Assembly: GCF_011694815.1 (NCBI RefSeq)
Contig: NZ_CP050177.1
Coordinates: 4,627,001-4,691,000 of the forward strand
Length of the DNA: 64,000 bases
Source: Streptomyces liangshanensis
Lineage (GTDB): Bacteria > Actinomycetota > Actinomycetes > Streptomycetales > Streptomycetaceae
Direction of reading: 5' to 3'
Below, one piece after another: positions 49,115-57,269 of the stretch. Position 1 is the first letter of the stretch. Every line of letters begins with the position of its first letter. A program made the position numbers and the translations under genes. The notes under the pieces are model-generated. The model searched no databases. It was given only the letters and a program-made list of their open reading frames with translations, and had not been told where the DNA came from.

Positions 49115-49804
49115 TCAGGAGGACAGCTCGGGGGCCGCCGGGAGCTTCGGTGTCGTGGGGAGCGTGGGGAGTGTCGGCAGCGTGGGCGCGCCCGGGGTGG
49201 CGGGGAGCGTCGGCAGGCCGGGCAGGACACCGCTCAGCAGGTTCGTGAGCAGGCCGACGAGCGACGCCAGGAGGGACTGGATCTGGCTGACCACGTCGGC
49301 CGGGGCCGCCGCGGCGGTGGCCTTGACCAGGCCGTCCGTCGACTTCCGTACCGCGGCGAGCGCGTCGCTCCGCACGTCGGCCGGGAGCGTCTTGAAGCCC
49401 TCGTCCGCCTGCTCGGGGCCGGGCACGGCCGGCTGGGGGGCGACCGGGGCGGCCTTGCCCACGGCGGCCAGCGCGTCCTTGATCGCCGCCGCGTGCTTGT
49501 CCGCGTCGGCGGCCGGCAGCCGGCCGTTGTCGGCCTTCAGCACGTCGTTGAGCAGCGCGGTGACGGGCGTGAGGACACCGGCCACCTCGGTCAGCGGCTC
49601 GACCTTCTTGCCGAGGGCGTCGGCGGTGGGGAGCGGCGCGCGAGAGGTGTCGACACCGGCCTCGCGGAGGGCGGAGAGGGCGACGCCGGCGGAGGCGGCC
49701 TCGTCGGCGGCGTGGGTGGCGGCGACGGCCGGGCCGGCGGTGCCGAGGAGCAGGGCGACGCAGACGGCGGTGGTGGCGGCGCGGCGTGACAGCAGGGGAC
49801 GCAT
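49115..49804 (-). CDS. Secreted alpha-helical protein of unknown function
   Basis: The 229-residue protein has a clear signal peptide (RRAATTAVCVALLLGTAGPA, cleavage near AVA-A). The mature chain is helical and Ala-rich (GVLTPVTALLNDVLKADNGR; DVVSQIQSLLASLVGLLTNL). It ends in a proline-threonine repeat (LPTLPATPGAPTLPTLPTLP) that could serve as an extended cell-wall spacer. There is no LPXTG sorting signal. AAAGGA precedes the ATG. Its location beside the chaplin suggests a surface role, which is inference from position only. Confidence 0.75.
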   Translation of the reverse strand: MRPLLSRRAATTAVCVALLLGTAGPAVAATHAADEAASAGVALSALREAGVDTSRAPLPTADALGKKVEPLTEVAGVLTPVTALLNDVLKADNGRLPAADADKHAAAIKDALAAVGKAAPVAPQPAVPGPEQADEGFKTLPADVRSDALAAVRKSTDGLVKATAAAAPADVVSQIQSLLASLVGLLTNLLSGVLPGLPTLPATPGAPTLPTLPTLPTTPKLPAAPELSS

Positions 49805-49834
49805 GCAGGGGTGTCCTTTCGGGGGTGCGTCGGC

Positions 49835-49858
49835 AACGTTGATCTCACCGTGGGTTCC
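49835..49858 (-). promoter_or_regulatory. Candidate ECF-sigma promoter for the 49115 gene
   Basis: On the minus strand GGAAC (49858-49854) is followed after 16 bases by GTT (49837-49835), close to the ECF sigma pattern GGAAC-N16-GTT such as that of SigE. It would give a leader of about 25 bases. The match is short and could be chance. Confidence 0.35.
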
Positions 49859-50010
49859 GCGACCGCGGCCCGCAACCGATCAGGCATCTGATGCCCTGTC
49901 GCCCAACTGGTGGTCGTACCTCCCCTGACCTGGTACGACCCGTCGGCGCCCGGCACCCCGGCGGCCGGCCCCGCGCCGCCGAAAGGGTGGTGGCGCCGCA
50001 CCCGTACAGC

Positions 50011-50050
50011 GGAAGAGCCGCCCTGCCCCCGAAGGGTGGGCGGCTCTTCC
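50011..50050 (-). terminator. Hairpin after the chaplin gene
   Basis: GGAAGAGCCGCCC (50011-50023) pairs with GGGCGGCTCTTCC (50038-50050), starting 28 bases past the chaplin stop. A second smaller one, GGTCGTACC/GGTACGACC, lies at 49912-49940. Confidence 0.75.
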
Positions 50051-50077
50051 TGGTGTCGACGACAACAGCGACCGAGG

Positions 50078-50317
50078 TCAGTTGTTGACGCAGGTGTTGC
50101 CGAAGGTCGGGTTGAGCAGGCCGATGACGTCGACCGTGTTGCCGCAGAGGTTCACGGGGATGTGGACCGGGACCTGGACCAGGTTGCCCGAGAGCACGCC
50201 GGGGGAACCGACGGCCGCGCCCTGCGCGCCGGCGTCGGCAAAGGCAACGCCGGACGCACCGGCGACGGCGGCGGCAGCCGCGGTGGACAGAACAACAGCC
50301 TTGGCGATACGCGACAT
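50078..50317 (-). CDS. Short chaplin (ChpF-like hydrophobic sheath protein)
   Basis: The 79-residue protein has a signal peptide (AKAVVLSTAAAAAVAGASGV) and one chaplin domain of about 50 residues: AAVGSPGVLSGNLVQVPVHI, then NLCGNTVDVIGLLNPTFGNT and C-terminal CVNN. The two cysteines that form the chaplin disulfide are present. Short chaplins are secreted, self-assemble into amyloid fibres at the air-water interface and coat aerial hyphae and spores. ATG 50317 has GAGGAG ten bases upstream. I cannot name the exact paralogue with certainty; it resembles ChpF most. A BldN-type promoter lies at 50380-50407. Confidence 0.95.
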   Translation of the reverse strand: MSRIAKAVVLSTAAAAAVAGASGVAFADAGAQGAAVGSPGVLSGNLVQVPVHIPVNLCGNTVDVIGLLNPTFGNTCVNN

Positions 50318-50379
50318 GGGGGAGGGCTCCTCGGTGATAAAGGGAACGGCATGGCGGGCGCAGTTGCCCGACTCATCCA

Positions 50380-50407
50380 TCAACGCCGCAGCAGGCCATC
50401 GGTTGCG
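50380..50407 (-). promoter_or_regulatory. BldN-type promoter of the chaplin gene
   Basis: On the minus strand CGCAAC (50407-50402), 16 bases, then CGTTGA (50385-50380). The sigma-BldN consensus for chaplin and rodlin promoters is CGTAAC-N16-CGTTGA, so 11 of 12 positions match with exact spacing. It would give a leader of about 55 bases. Confidence 0.7.
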
Positions 50408-50952
50408 CGCCCGAATGAGTGAAGCTCGCCCGCCGGCCGGGCGCGCGGACGTCGGCCGGGCACGCGCGGGCGCCGGACGTGAGCGGGGCGACGACGGCGT
50501 ACGCGGCTTCCGCGCGTTTCGAACAGCGGACGAAGAGGTACGCGCGCCCTCGCGGTGCCTTTCGAACGACCGTTCCGGACCGGTGCTTCGAACGGGCCCC
50601 TCGAACGACACCCGCCGGGAGGAGTGGTGCGCGGCCCCGGCCGGCGCCACCCCGGACGGACGGCACGCCGGTCGCGCGTCGTACGGAGATCCCCGGGGAT
50701 TCGCTTTCCCCGCCGGATCCGGGGCGCCTTCCGCATCACTTCCCCGTCCCTTCTTCCGCCGTACGCCAATAGCGCGGGGTGCTCGACTCCCGAGCACCTC
50801 AGGCGGATGACAGAGACGTTTTCCCTAAGCGCGGGTGCGGTTGTACGTTCAGCATTTTTCCCGGAGTTCCAGCGCGTCTGGCGTGATTTTCAGTCCGGTC
50901 TCTGTAAAGGTTCCCGGGTGTTTGTGTATGGAATTCAGCGACACGCCCGGAC

Positions 50953-50980
50953 CGTATCGGCATTGCGTTCGATTCGTTGT
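50953..50980 (+). promoter_or_regulatory. Candidate BldN-type promoter of the polysaccharide operon
   Basis: CGTATC (50953-50958), exactly 16 bases, then CGTTGT (50975-50980), matching 10 of 12 positions of CGTAAC-N16-CGTTGA. It is about 90 bases before the first gene of the operon and points the right way. A SigR-like reading of the nearby GGAAT at 50930 fails because GTT is absent. Confidence 0.5.
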
Positions 50981-51071
50981 CGGGCGTGACTCCGCTCCTC
51001 CCGGTGCGTTTCTCGTAGAGGCAGCAGCACGGGGCTGAGCTCCGTGGGTCCACGAGTGGAAAGAGTTGCGC

Positions 51072-52259
51072 GTGCAGCCACAGCGGCACCGGCCGGGGAC
51101 CGGCTTCACGGCACTCCATCTTGTCCAGCCGGTCGACGGCGGGGTCGCGACGGTGGTCCTGGACCTGGCCGAGGCTCAGGTCGCGGACGGGATGCGGGTT
51201 GTTGTCGCGTGTCCCGGCGAGGGGCCGCTCGCCGCCGAGGCGGCGCGCAGGGGCGCGGAGGTACGGGAGTGGCGGGCCACCCGCGACCCCGGACCCGGCC
51301 TGTACGAGGAGACACGGCAGGCGGCCCGGCTCGTCGAGGACCTACGCCCCGACCTCGTCCACGCCCACAGCGCCAAGGCCGGCCTCGCCGGCCGCCTCGC
51401 CGTCCGGGGGCGCGTCCCGACCGTCTTCCAGCCGCACGCCTGGTCGTTCGAGGCGGTCGGCGGGGTGACGGGCCGCCTGGCCCGGCGCTGGGAACGGTGG
51501 GCCACCCGCTGGACCGACCGGGTCGTCTGCGTCAGTGACGCGGAACGGCTCACGGGCGAGCGCGCCGGGGTACGGGCCTCCTGGTCCGTCGTCCGCAACG
51601 GCGTCGACCTCGACCGCTTCCGGCCCGCCGAGGAACCGGCCGCCGACCCGGCCGCCCTCCGCGCGGCGCTGCCGCTCCTCGCCCCGCTGCCCGCCACCGC
51701 CCCGCTGGTCGTGTGCGTCGGGCGGCTGTGCCGGCAGAAGGGGCAGGACATCCTGCTGCGCGCCTGGCCGCTGATCGTCCGCCAGGTCCCCGGGGCCCGG
51801 CTCGTGCTCGTCGGCGACGGCCCCGAGTCCGCGGCGCTGCGGGACGCGGCCCCGGCCTCGGTGCTGTTCGCCGGAGCCGTACCGGACACCACGCCCTGGT
51901 ACCGGGCGGCCGACCTGGTCGTCCTCCCCTCCCGTTGGGAAGGCATGGCCGTCGCCCCCCTGGAGGCGATGGCCTGCGGCCGCCCCGTCGTGCTCAGCGA
52001 CGTGGACGGCGCGCGCGAGAGCCTGCCGCCGGGACGGGAATCCCTCTGCCTCGTACCACCCGAGGACCCGCCCGCGCTGGCGGAGGCCGTGAGCGCGCTG
52101 CTCCGGGACAGGCCGCTGCGCGAAGCCGTCGGCAGTCAGGGCCGGCGGCACGTACTCAGCAGTTACGACGTGCGGCAGACCGCGCGGGCCATCGCGGATG
52201 TCTACCGCGACGTGGCCGCCGTGCCGCGCCCCGAACGCAGGGAGCCGATCGCCCAGTGA
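51072..52259 (+). CDS. GT4-family glycosyltransferase, first gene of the polysaccharide operon
   Basis: The 395-residue protein has the GT-B fold: TALHLVQPVDGGVATVVLDL at the N-terminus, LRPDLVHAHSAKAGLAGRLA, then the C-terminal donor domain with VVCVGRLCRQKGQDILLRAW, GARLVLVGDGPESAALRDAA and the retaining-enzyme ExxxxxxxE-type loop PLEAMACGRPVVLSDVDGAR. It transfers a sugar from a nucleotide donor to a growing lipid-linked glycan. GTG 51072 was chosen over TTG 51066. Its TGA overlaps the next start (GTGA), beginning a chain of coupled genes. Confidence 0.9.
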   Translation: MQPQRHRPGTGFTALHLVQPVDGGVATVVLDLAEAQVADGMRVVVACPGEGPLAAEAARRGAEVREWRATRDPGPGLYEETRQAARLVEDLRPDLVHAHSAKAGLAGRLAVRGRVPTVFQPHAWSFEAVGGVTGRLARRWERWATRWTDRVVCVSDAERLTGERAGVRASWSVVRNGVDLDRFRPAEEPAADPAALRAALPLLAPLPATAPLVVCVGRLCRQKGQDILLRAWPLIVRQVPGARLVLVGDGPESAALRDAAPASVLFAGAVPDTTPWYRAADLVVLPSRWEGMAVAPLEAMACGRPVVLSDVDGARESLPPGRESLCLVPPEDPPALAEAVSALLRDRPLREAVGSQGRRHVLSSYDVRQTARAIADVYRDVAAVPRPERREPIAQ

Positions 52260-54136
52260 CTACCGAAAGCGCCAGCGTTCCCCCGCCGTCGGGGCGCGCG
52301 CGCCCGGCCGGCCCGTCCTCAGGACGCCCGTCCACGGTGCGTCAGCCGTCCGGCCCGCAGACACCCGGCCCGCAGGCGTCGTCCGGCCTCCAGGCGTCCG
52401 GTCACCAGACGTCCAAGCAGGCGTCCGGTCACCAGGCGTCCGGCGTCCAGGCGTCCAAGCAGGCGTCCGGCGTCCAGGCGCCGGGCGGGCAGACGGCCGG
52501 GATCCAGGCCGCCGGCGTGCAGGCCACCGGCTTGCAGGCGGCCGGTCCGCACCCCACCGCCCTGCACCCCACAACCCTGCAACCGGCCGCCCCCGGCCCC
52601 CACCCCCCGGGCCGCCGGCTCCCCGGCCGGGTCTCCGTCGCCTCCCCGCCCCGCGACACCCCCGACCGCGTGGCGGTGCCGCCCCGGCGTTCGGGGCGCG
52701 CGCCCCTGCGCTTCGGGCTGCCGCTCCTCGCGGGCGACTCGCTCGCCGCCCTGCTCTCCACCGCCTTCCTCAGCGAGGAGCAGCGCGACGCCGTCCTCCT
52801 CCCGCTGGTCCTCGCCGTGACGATGCTGAACGCGCTCGCCGGCCTCTACCGCCCCGGCCTCGTCCTGTCCGGCCTCGACCAACTGCCCACGCTCGCCGCC
52901 CGGATCGCGGTGTCGTGGTGCGCGGTCGCCGCCGTCCTCGCCGCGTTCCTCCCCGGCCACGCGCTCGGCCTGGCGGCCCTCCTCACGGCGGCCGCCCTCC
53001 AGCTCGCCGTCGGGTGCGCCTGCCGCTCCCTGGTCCACGGCCGCCGCCGCGCCACCGCCCGCAAGCGCCCCCGCTCCACCCTCGTCGTCGGCACGGCCCC
53101 GGCGGCGCGCCGCGTGGCCGCGCTCCTCGCCCAGCACCCCGAGTACGGCCTGCGGCCCGTCGGCATCGCCGCGCCCGCGCACGAGGAGGGCGGCGACACG
53201 GGCGCCCTGCCCGTCCTCACCTCCACCGAGGAGATCCACCGCGCCGTCATCCAGAACGGCGTGTGCGAGGCGGTGTTCGTCGACCCGGGCCCGGGCCCGG
53301 AGCTCACCATCGGCTCCGCCTCGGGCATCGTCCCCACCGACGGTACGGGTACGGACCGGCCCGGGCGCTGGGACCGCCCCGCGCTCGTCGGCCTCTTCCA
53401 CGAGTACGGCTGCGCCACCTGGTTCGTCGGCGCCGGCCCCTGGGACCAGGCCCTCGCGCACGGCGGCGCCCCGCTCGACGGCGCCACCGGCCCCGACCAC
53501 ATGGCCCGCCACGTCTGGGGCCACGCGGGCCGCCGCCTGGAGCCGCCCGCCGCCCGCCGCCGCGGGGCGTTCGCCAAACGCCTGCTGGACGTCGTCATGA
53601 CGGCCCCCGTCCTGCTCGCCGTCTCCCCGGTCCTGCTGGTCTGCGCCCTCGCCGTCCGGTTCTGCGACGGCCCCGGCGTGCTGTTCCGCCAGGAGCGCGT
53701 CGGCCAGGACGGCCGCCCCTTCACCCTCCTCAAGTTCCGCACCCTGCGCGCCGATCCGCACGAGGCCGCCACCCGCTGGAGCGTCGCGGGCGACCACCGG
53801 ATGAGCGCGGTGGGCAACTTCCTGCGCCGTACGTCGATGGACGAGCTGCCGCAGCTGTGGAACGTCCTGCGCGGCGACATGAGCCTCGTCGGCCCGCGCC
53901 CCGAACGCCCCTACTTCGTCGCCAACTTCAGCAAGACCCACCCCGGCTACGCGGCCCGCCACCGGATGCCCGTCGGCATCACCGGCCTCGCGCAGGTGCA
54001 CGGGCTGCGCGGCGACACCTCGATCGAGGACCGGTCGCGCTTCGACAACCACTACATCGACCACTGGTCGTTGTGGCAGGACGTGTGCATCCTCCTGCGG
54101 ACCGCCGCGTCCCTCGTCCGCCCGGCCGGCAGCTGA
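52256..54136 (+). CDS. Phosphoglycosyl transferase (WbaP/CpsE-type polyprenyl-phosphate sugar transferase)
   Basis: The 626-residue protein has a disordered head of ~125 residues with a Gln-Ala-Ser-Gly repeat. Four membrane helices follow (PLVLAVTMLNALAGLYRPGL, IAVSWCAVAAVLAAFLPGHA among them), then a Rossmann-like middle and the C-terminal catalytic domain: RLLDVVMTAPVLLAVSPVLL, LFRQERVGQDGRPFTLLKFR, DELPQLWNVLRGDMSLVGPR with the Asp-Glu pair, and a GITGLAQVHGLRGDTS tail. It starts repeat-unit synthesis by moving a sugar-1-phosphate to undecaprenyl phosphate. GTG 52256 overlaps the stop of the preceding gene; it ends in TGATG with the next. Confidence 0.95.
   Translation: MTTESASVPPPSGRARPAGPSSGRPSTVRQPSGPQTPGPQASSGLQASGHQTSKQASGHQASGVQASKQASGVQAPGGQTAGIQAAGVQATGLQAAGPHPTALHPTTLQPAAPGPHPPGRRLPGRVSVASPPRDTPDRVAVPPRRSGRAPLRFGLPLLAGDSLAALLSTAFLSEEQRDAVLLPLVLAVTMLNALAGLYRPGLVLSGLDQLPTLAARIAVSWCAVAAVLAAFLPGHALGLAALLTAAALQLAVGCACRSLVHGRRRATARKRPRSTLVVGTAPAARRVAALLAQHPEYGLRPVGIAAPAHEEGGDTGALPVLTSTEEIHRAVIQNGVCEAVFVDPGPGPELTIGSASGIVPTDGTGTDRPGRWDRPALVGLFHEYGCATWFVGAGPWDQALAHGGAPLDGATGPDHMARHVWGHAGRRLEPPAARRRGAFAKRLLDVVMTAPVLLAVSPVLLVCALAVRFCDGPGVLFRQERVGQDGRPFTLLKFRTLRADPHEAATRWSVAGDHRMSAVGNFLRRTSMDELPQLWNVLRGDMSLVGPRPERPYFVANFSKTHPGYAARHRMPVGITGLAQVHGLRGDTSIEDRSRFDNHYIDHWSLWQDVCILLRTAASLVRPAGS
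52385..52560. repeat. In-frame tandem repeat within the sugar-transferase gene
   Basis: Units such as GCGTCCGGCGTCCAGGCGTC and CAGGCGTCCGGTCACCAGAC recur about eight times with 15-30 base periods, encoding Q-A-S-G-V-Q-A-like residues 44-102. The in-frame low-complexity stretch could expand or contract by slippage without breaking the gene. Confidence 0.75.
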
Positions 54137-55608
54137 TGACGGCCACCGCCGCGTACCTCCCGGCCGCCGACCCCCCGTCCCCCGGGCACCCGCGGGCCGC
54201 CGCCCCCGGCGACGGCCGGACGGCCTTCGCCGAGCGGTGGCCCGGCCTGCCGGGCCGGTACGCCCCGCTGCTCCCCGCCGTCGCCGTCGTCGCGCTGCTC
54301 GCCGTACCGGCCGCCCCCGCCGGGGACGGATCCGCCGGTTCCGGCACCGTGGCCGACGCCGCGTCCGGGCTGCTCGTCCTCTTCTGCCTCGTACGGGTCC
54401 TGCGCGACCGGGCCCGCCCCCTGACCCGTACCGCAGCGCTCGTCCTCGGACTCCCCGTCCTCGGGGTGTCCGTCGCGGCGATCACCTCCCACGACCCCGC
54501 CGCCAGCCTGCCCGGGGTGGCCCGCTACCTCCAGATCTTCGTCCTCGTGCCCGCCGCGCTGCTGCTCCTCCTGCGCGACCGCCGCGACTTCCGCGTCGTC
54601 GCCGGGGCCGTCGTGGTCCTCGGCCTCGGGCAGGGCGCCCTCGGGGTCGTCCAGTACCTGACCGGCACCGGCGCCTCGTACATGGGCGAGGACATCCGCG
54701 CGGTCGGCACGTTCGGCGCGACGGACGTGATGGGCATGGCGACCGTCGTCGCGTACGCCCTGGTCATCTGCGTCGGGTACGCGCTCGGCGAGGACCGGGA
54801 CGTGACGGGGCGCCGGCGCGCGGTGGCCCTGGTCTGCGCCGGACTGCTCTTCGTCCCCCTCCTGCTGTCGTTCAGCCGGGGCGCGTGGATCGCGACCGCC
54901 GTCGCCCTCCTCCTCCAACTGGCGCTCTCCGGGGTACGCCGCGCCACCCGCGTCGTCCTCGCCGCCGCCGCGCTCGGCGTGGTGCTCGTCGGCGGCCTCG
55001 GCATCGGCTCGCAGATGATCACCGAGCGGCTGAGCAGCATCACCCAGGTCGCCGACGCGCCCGACCAGTCGGTCACCGACCGGTACACGATGTGGGCCGC
55101 CGCCACCGACATGTGGCGCGAGCGCCCCGTCACCGGGGTCGGGCTCAAGGGCTTCCCCGCGTACCGCGACAGCCACTCCTCGCTCGCCCTCTCCGCCGCC
55201 AGCGACACCGCCGGCGCCGGGGCGGGCTTCCAGCGGCAGCCGCTGCTCTCCCCGCACAACATGTACCTGCTCGTCCTCAGCGAACAGGGCCTGGTCGGCG
55301 TGCTCGCGCTGGCCGGGAGCTGGGCCGCGCTGCTGGTGTGCGTGCTGCGCCGGGTGCCCGGGGCCCGCCGCTCCCGGGCCGGCGCCGGCCCGGGCCTGGT
55401 GGTCGGCGGGCTGCTGGTCTGGCAGTTGGTGGACTTCGGGTACGCGGACATCGGCGGCCCCTCGACCGTCCTGACCGCGATGATGCTGGGCCTCGCCGCC
55501 TGGTGGGGCCTGCACCGGGCCGCCGTACCGACGGACCACCGGGAACGGCCCCACGGCCACCGGCCGCCGGAGCACCACCGAGCGAACAGCGGGGCTGCCC
55601 AGGCGTGA
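54136..55608 (+). CDS. O-antigen ligase/polymerase family protein (Wzy/WaaL-like)
   Basis: The 490-residue protein has about 11-12 membrane helices and the Wzy_C features: the large extracytoplasmic loop after LLLSFSRGAWIATAVALLLQ, with a conserved Arg, and a second loop containing ATDMWRERPVTGVGLKGFPA and LLSPHNMYLLVLSEQGLVGV (H-N motif). It would polymerise or ligate undecaprenyl-linked repeat units outside the membrane. It is the only Wzy/WaaL-type protein in the operon, so it is the probable polymerase. ATG 54136 shares its A with the upstream TGA, and its own stop overlaps the next GTG. Confidence 0.92.
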   Translation: MTATAAYLPAADPPSPGHPRAAAPGDGRTAFAERWPGLPGRYAPLLPAVAVVALLAVPAAPAGDGSAGSGTVADAASGLLVLFCLVRVLRDRARPLTRTAALVLGLPVLGVSVAAITSHDPAASLPGVARYLQIFVLVPAALLLLLRDRRDFRVVAGAVVVLGLGQGALGVVQYLTGTGASYMGEDIRAVGTFGATDVMGMATVVAYALVICVGYALGEDRDVTGRRRAVALVCAGLLFVPLLLSFSRGAWIATAVALLLQLALSGVRRATRVVLAAAALGVVLVGGLGIGSQMITERLSSITQVADAPDQSVTDRYTMWAAATDMWRERPVTGVGLKGFPAYRDSHSSLALSAASDTAGAGAGFQRQPLLSPHNMYLLVLSEQGLVGVLALAGSWAALLVCVLRRVPGARRSRAGAGPGLVVGGLLVWQLVDFGYADIGGPSTVLTAMMLGLAAWWGLHRAAVPTDHRERPHGHRPPEHHRANSGAAQA

Positions 55609-57269
55609 GCGAGACCAGGCAGTCCCTTCCCGAGGTCCCCCCGCAGCCCGGCCCGCCCCGCCCGGCCGCCGGGGAGGCCGGGCCGACCGCGCAGACCGGC
55701 ACGAGCGGCCTCTTCACCGGGAAGTTCCTGGCCCGCGCCGCGTTCCTCACCGCTCTGCTCACCGCCGCCGGCGCGCTCCTCGGCCTCCTGCGCGACCAGA
55801 CCATCGCGCACCTGTACGGCGCCGGCCCCGACACCGACGCCTTCCTCGTCGCCTGGACCGTGCCCGAGGTCGCCTCCACGCTCCTCATCGAGGACGCCAT
55901 GGCGCTCATCCTCGTCCCCGCGTTCAGCCTCGCGCTCGCCCGCCGCGCCTCCCACCAGGCCCCCGAACCCGATCCCGTGCGGGTCCTGATGCGCACGACC
56001 CTGCCCCGCCTCTTCCTCGCCCTCAGCGCGGGCGCCGCGCTGCTGGTGGCCGCCGCCCCCTGGGTCGTCGCCGCCCTCGCCCCGGGCCTGCCCGAGCCGC
56101 AGGTCGCCGTCGACTGCACCCGGCTCACCGCCACCTGCGCCTTCTCCATGGGCCTCGCCGGATACATGAGCGCCGCGCTGCGGGCGCACGGCAGCTTCGT
56201 CGCGCCCGCCATGATCTACGCCTCGTACAACGTCGGCATCATCACCACGATGCTGCTCCTCAGCGACCGGCTCGGAGTACGGGCCGCCGCCGCCGGAGTC
56301 GCCGCCGGGGGCGTCCTGATGGTCCTCGTCCAGGGCCCGGCCCTGTGGCGCAGGCTCAAGGAACGCCGGCCCGTCACCGGCCGGGAGCCCAAGGACGCGC
56401 CCCGGGTGCCGCCCGTCGCGCTGGGACTCCTCGCCCCCGTCATCGTGTTCGCGCTCAGCCGCCAGTCACAGGTCCTCATCGAGCGGTTCCTCGCCGCGCC
56501 GCTGCCCGCCGGGGCCATCTCGCACCTCAACTACGCGCAGAAGGTCGCGCAGATGCCGATGGTGCTCTCCCTGATGCTCTGCACCGTAACCTTCCCGGTG
56601 GTCGCCCGCGCCATGGCCGCCGGCGAGACCGACCGGGCGCGCCGCCGGGTCGAGCGGGACCTCGCGATGGCCGGGATCATCGTCCTGATCGGCGCCGCGA
56701 CCGTCATCGCCTGCGCGCCGCAGATCATCGAGGTCCTCTTCCAGCGCGGCGCGTTCGACCACGCCGACACCGCCGCCACCGCCGCCGTGATGCGGGTGTA
56801 CGCGCTCGGCCTGCTCGGCCACACCCTCGTCGGCGCCCTCGTGCGCTGCTACTTCTCCGCCGCCCGCCCCCTCTGGTTCCCCGCCCTGGCCATGCTGGTC
56901 GGCCTCGCCCTCACCACCGTGGCGGGCGCCCTCCTCGTCGAGGTCTGGGGCGTCCTCGGCATCGCCGCCGCCAACGCGCTCGGCATCACCGTCACCGCGG
57001 CCCTGCTCCTGCACGGCCTCGCCCGCCACAGCGTGCCCCTCAGGACCCGGTACATGACCGGCGCCCTGGTCAAACTCATCGCCGCCGCCGCCGCGTCGAC
57101 CGGCTCGGGCTGGCTGTGCGGCGCCCTCGTCCCGTCACCCGTACTCGGCGCCACCGCCGCGTTCGTGGTGATCGCCGTCGTGTTCCTCGGGATCGCCCGC
57201 GCCCTGCGGGCCCCCGAGATCGACACCGTCCTCCGTCCCGTCACACGAAAGCTCGCTCATGCCCGCTGA
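55605..57269 (+). CDS. MurJ-like lipid-linked oligosaccharide flippase (Wzx role)
   Basis: The 554-residue protein has ~14 membrane helices in the MviN/MurJ pattern: ARAAFLTALLTAAGALLGLL, AHLYGAGPDTDAFLVAWTVP (charged central cavity), LPAGAISHLNYAQKVAQMPM, and IEVLFQRGAFDHADTAATAA, which is the diagnostic MurJ segment. It would flip undecaprenyl-PP-linked units across the membrane. Its location inside a polysaccharide operon argues for a dedicated Wzx-like substrate, not lipid II. GTG 55605 overlaps the stop of the Wzy-like gene. Its 3' end overlaps the deacetylase start by 11 bases. Confidence 0.92.
   Translation: MSETRQSLPEVPPQPGPPRPAAGEAGPTAQTGTSGLFTGKFLARAAFLTALLTAAGALLGLLRDQTIAHLYGAGPDTDAFLVAWTVPEVASTLLIEDAMALILVPAFSLALARRASHQAPEPDPVRVLMRTTLPRLFLALSAGAALLVAAAPWVVAALAPGLPEPQVAVDCTRLTATCAFSMGLAGYMSAALRAHGSFVAPAMIYASYNVGIITTMLLLSDRLGVRAAAAGVAAGGVLMVLVQGPALWRRLKERRPVTGREPKDAPRVPPVALGLLAPVIVFALSRQSQVLIERFLAAPLPAGAISHLNYAQKVAQMPMVLSLMLCTVTFPVVARAMAAGETDRARRRVERDLAMAGIIVLIGAATVIACAPQIIEVLFQRGAFDHADTAATAAVMRVYALGLLGHTLVGALVRCYFSAARPLWFPALAMLVGLALTTVAGALLVEVWGVLGIAAANALGITVTAALLLHGLARHSVPLRTRYMTGALVKLIAAAAASTGSGWLCGALVPSPVLGATAAFVVIAVVFLGIARALRAPEIDTVLRPVTRKLAHAR

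Larger units (their letters stand above)
50318..51071. other. 754-bp divergent gap between chaplin and polysaccharide operon
   Basis: No gene with convincing codon bias is present on either strand. It holds the chaplin promoter (50380-50407), the candidate operon promoter (50953-50980), and a cluster of TTCGAAC motifs at 50518, 50561 and 50587 with a related CTCGAAC at 50600. The region 50820-50960 is less GC-rich than the rest and could bind developmental regulators. A long leader for the operon is possible. Confidence 0.6.

Noticed and set aside
50930..50955. SigR-like GGAAT upstream of the polysaccharide operon
   Set aside because: After 18 bases the sequence reads CGT, not GTT, so the required -10 element is missing.
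52385..52560. Possible CRISPR-like or iteron array
   Set aside because: The repeats are in-frame low complexity within a coding region, without unique spacers.
51713..57269. Very long alternative frames (e.g. 1136 and 1010 codons) through the polysaccharide operon
   Set aside because: They run in wrong phases over the conserved genes, with Arg/Pro/Ala-rich noise. Their ends coincide with true genes only where the real frame takes over.
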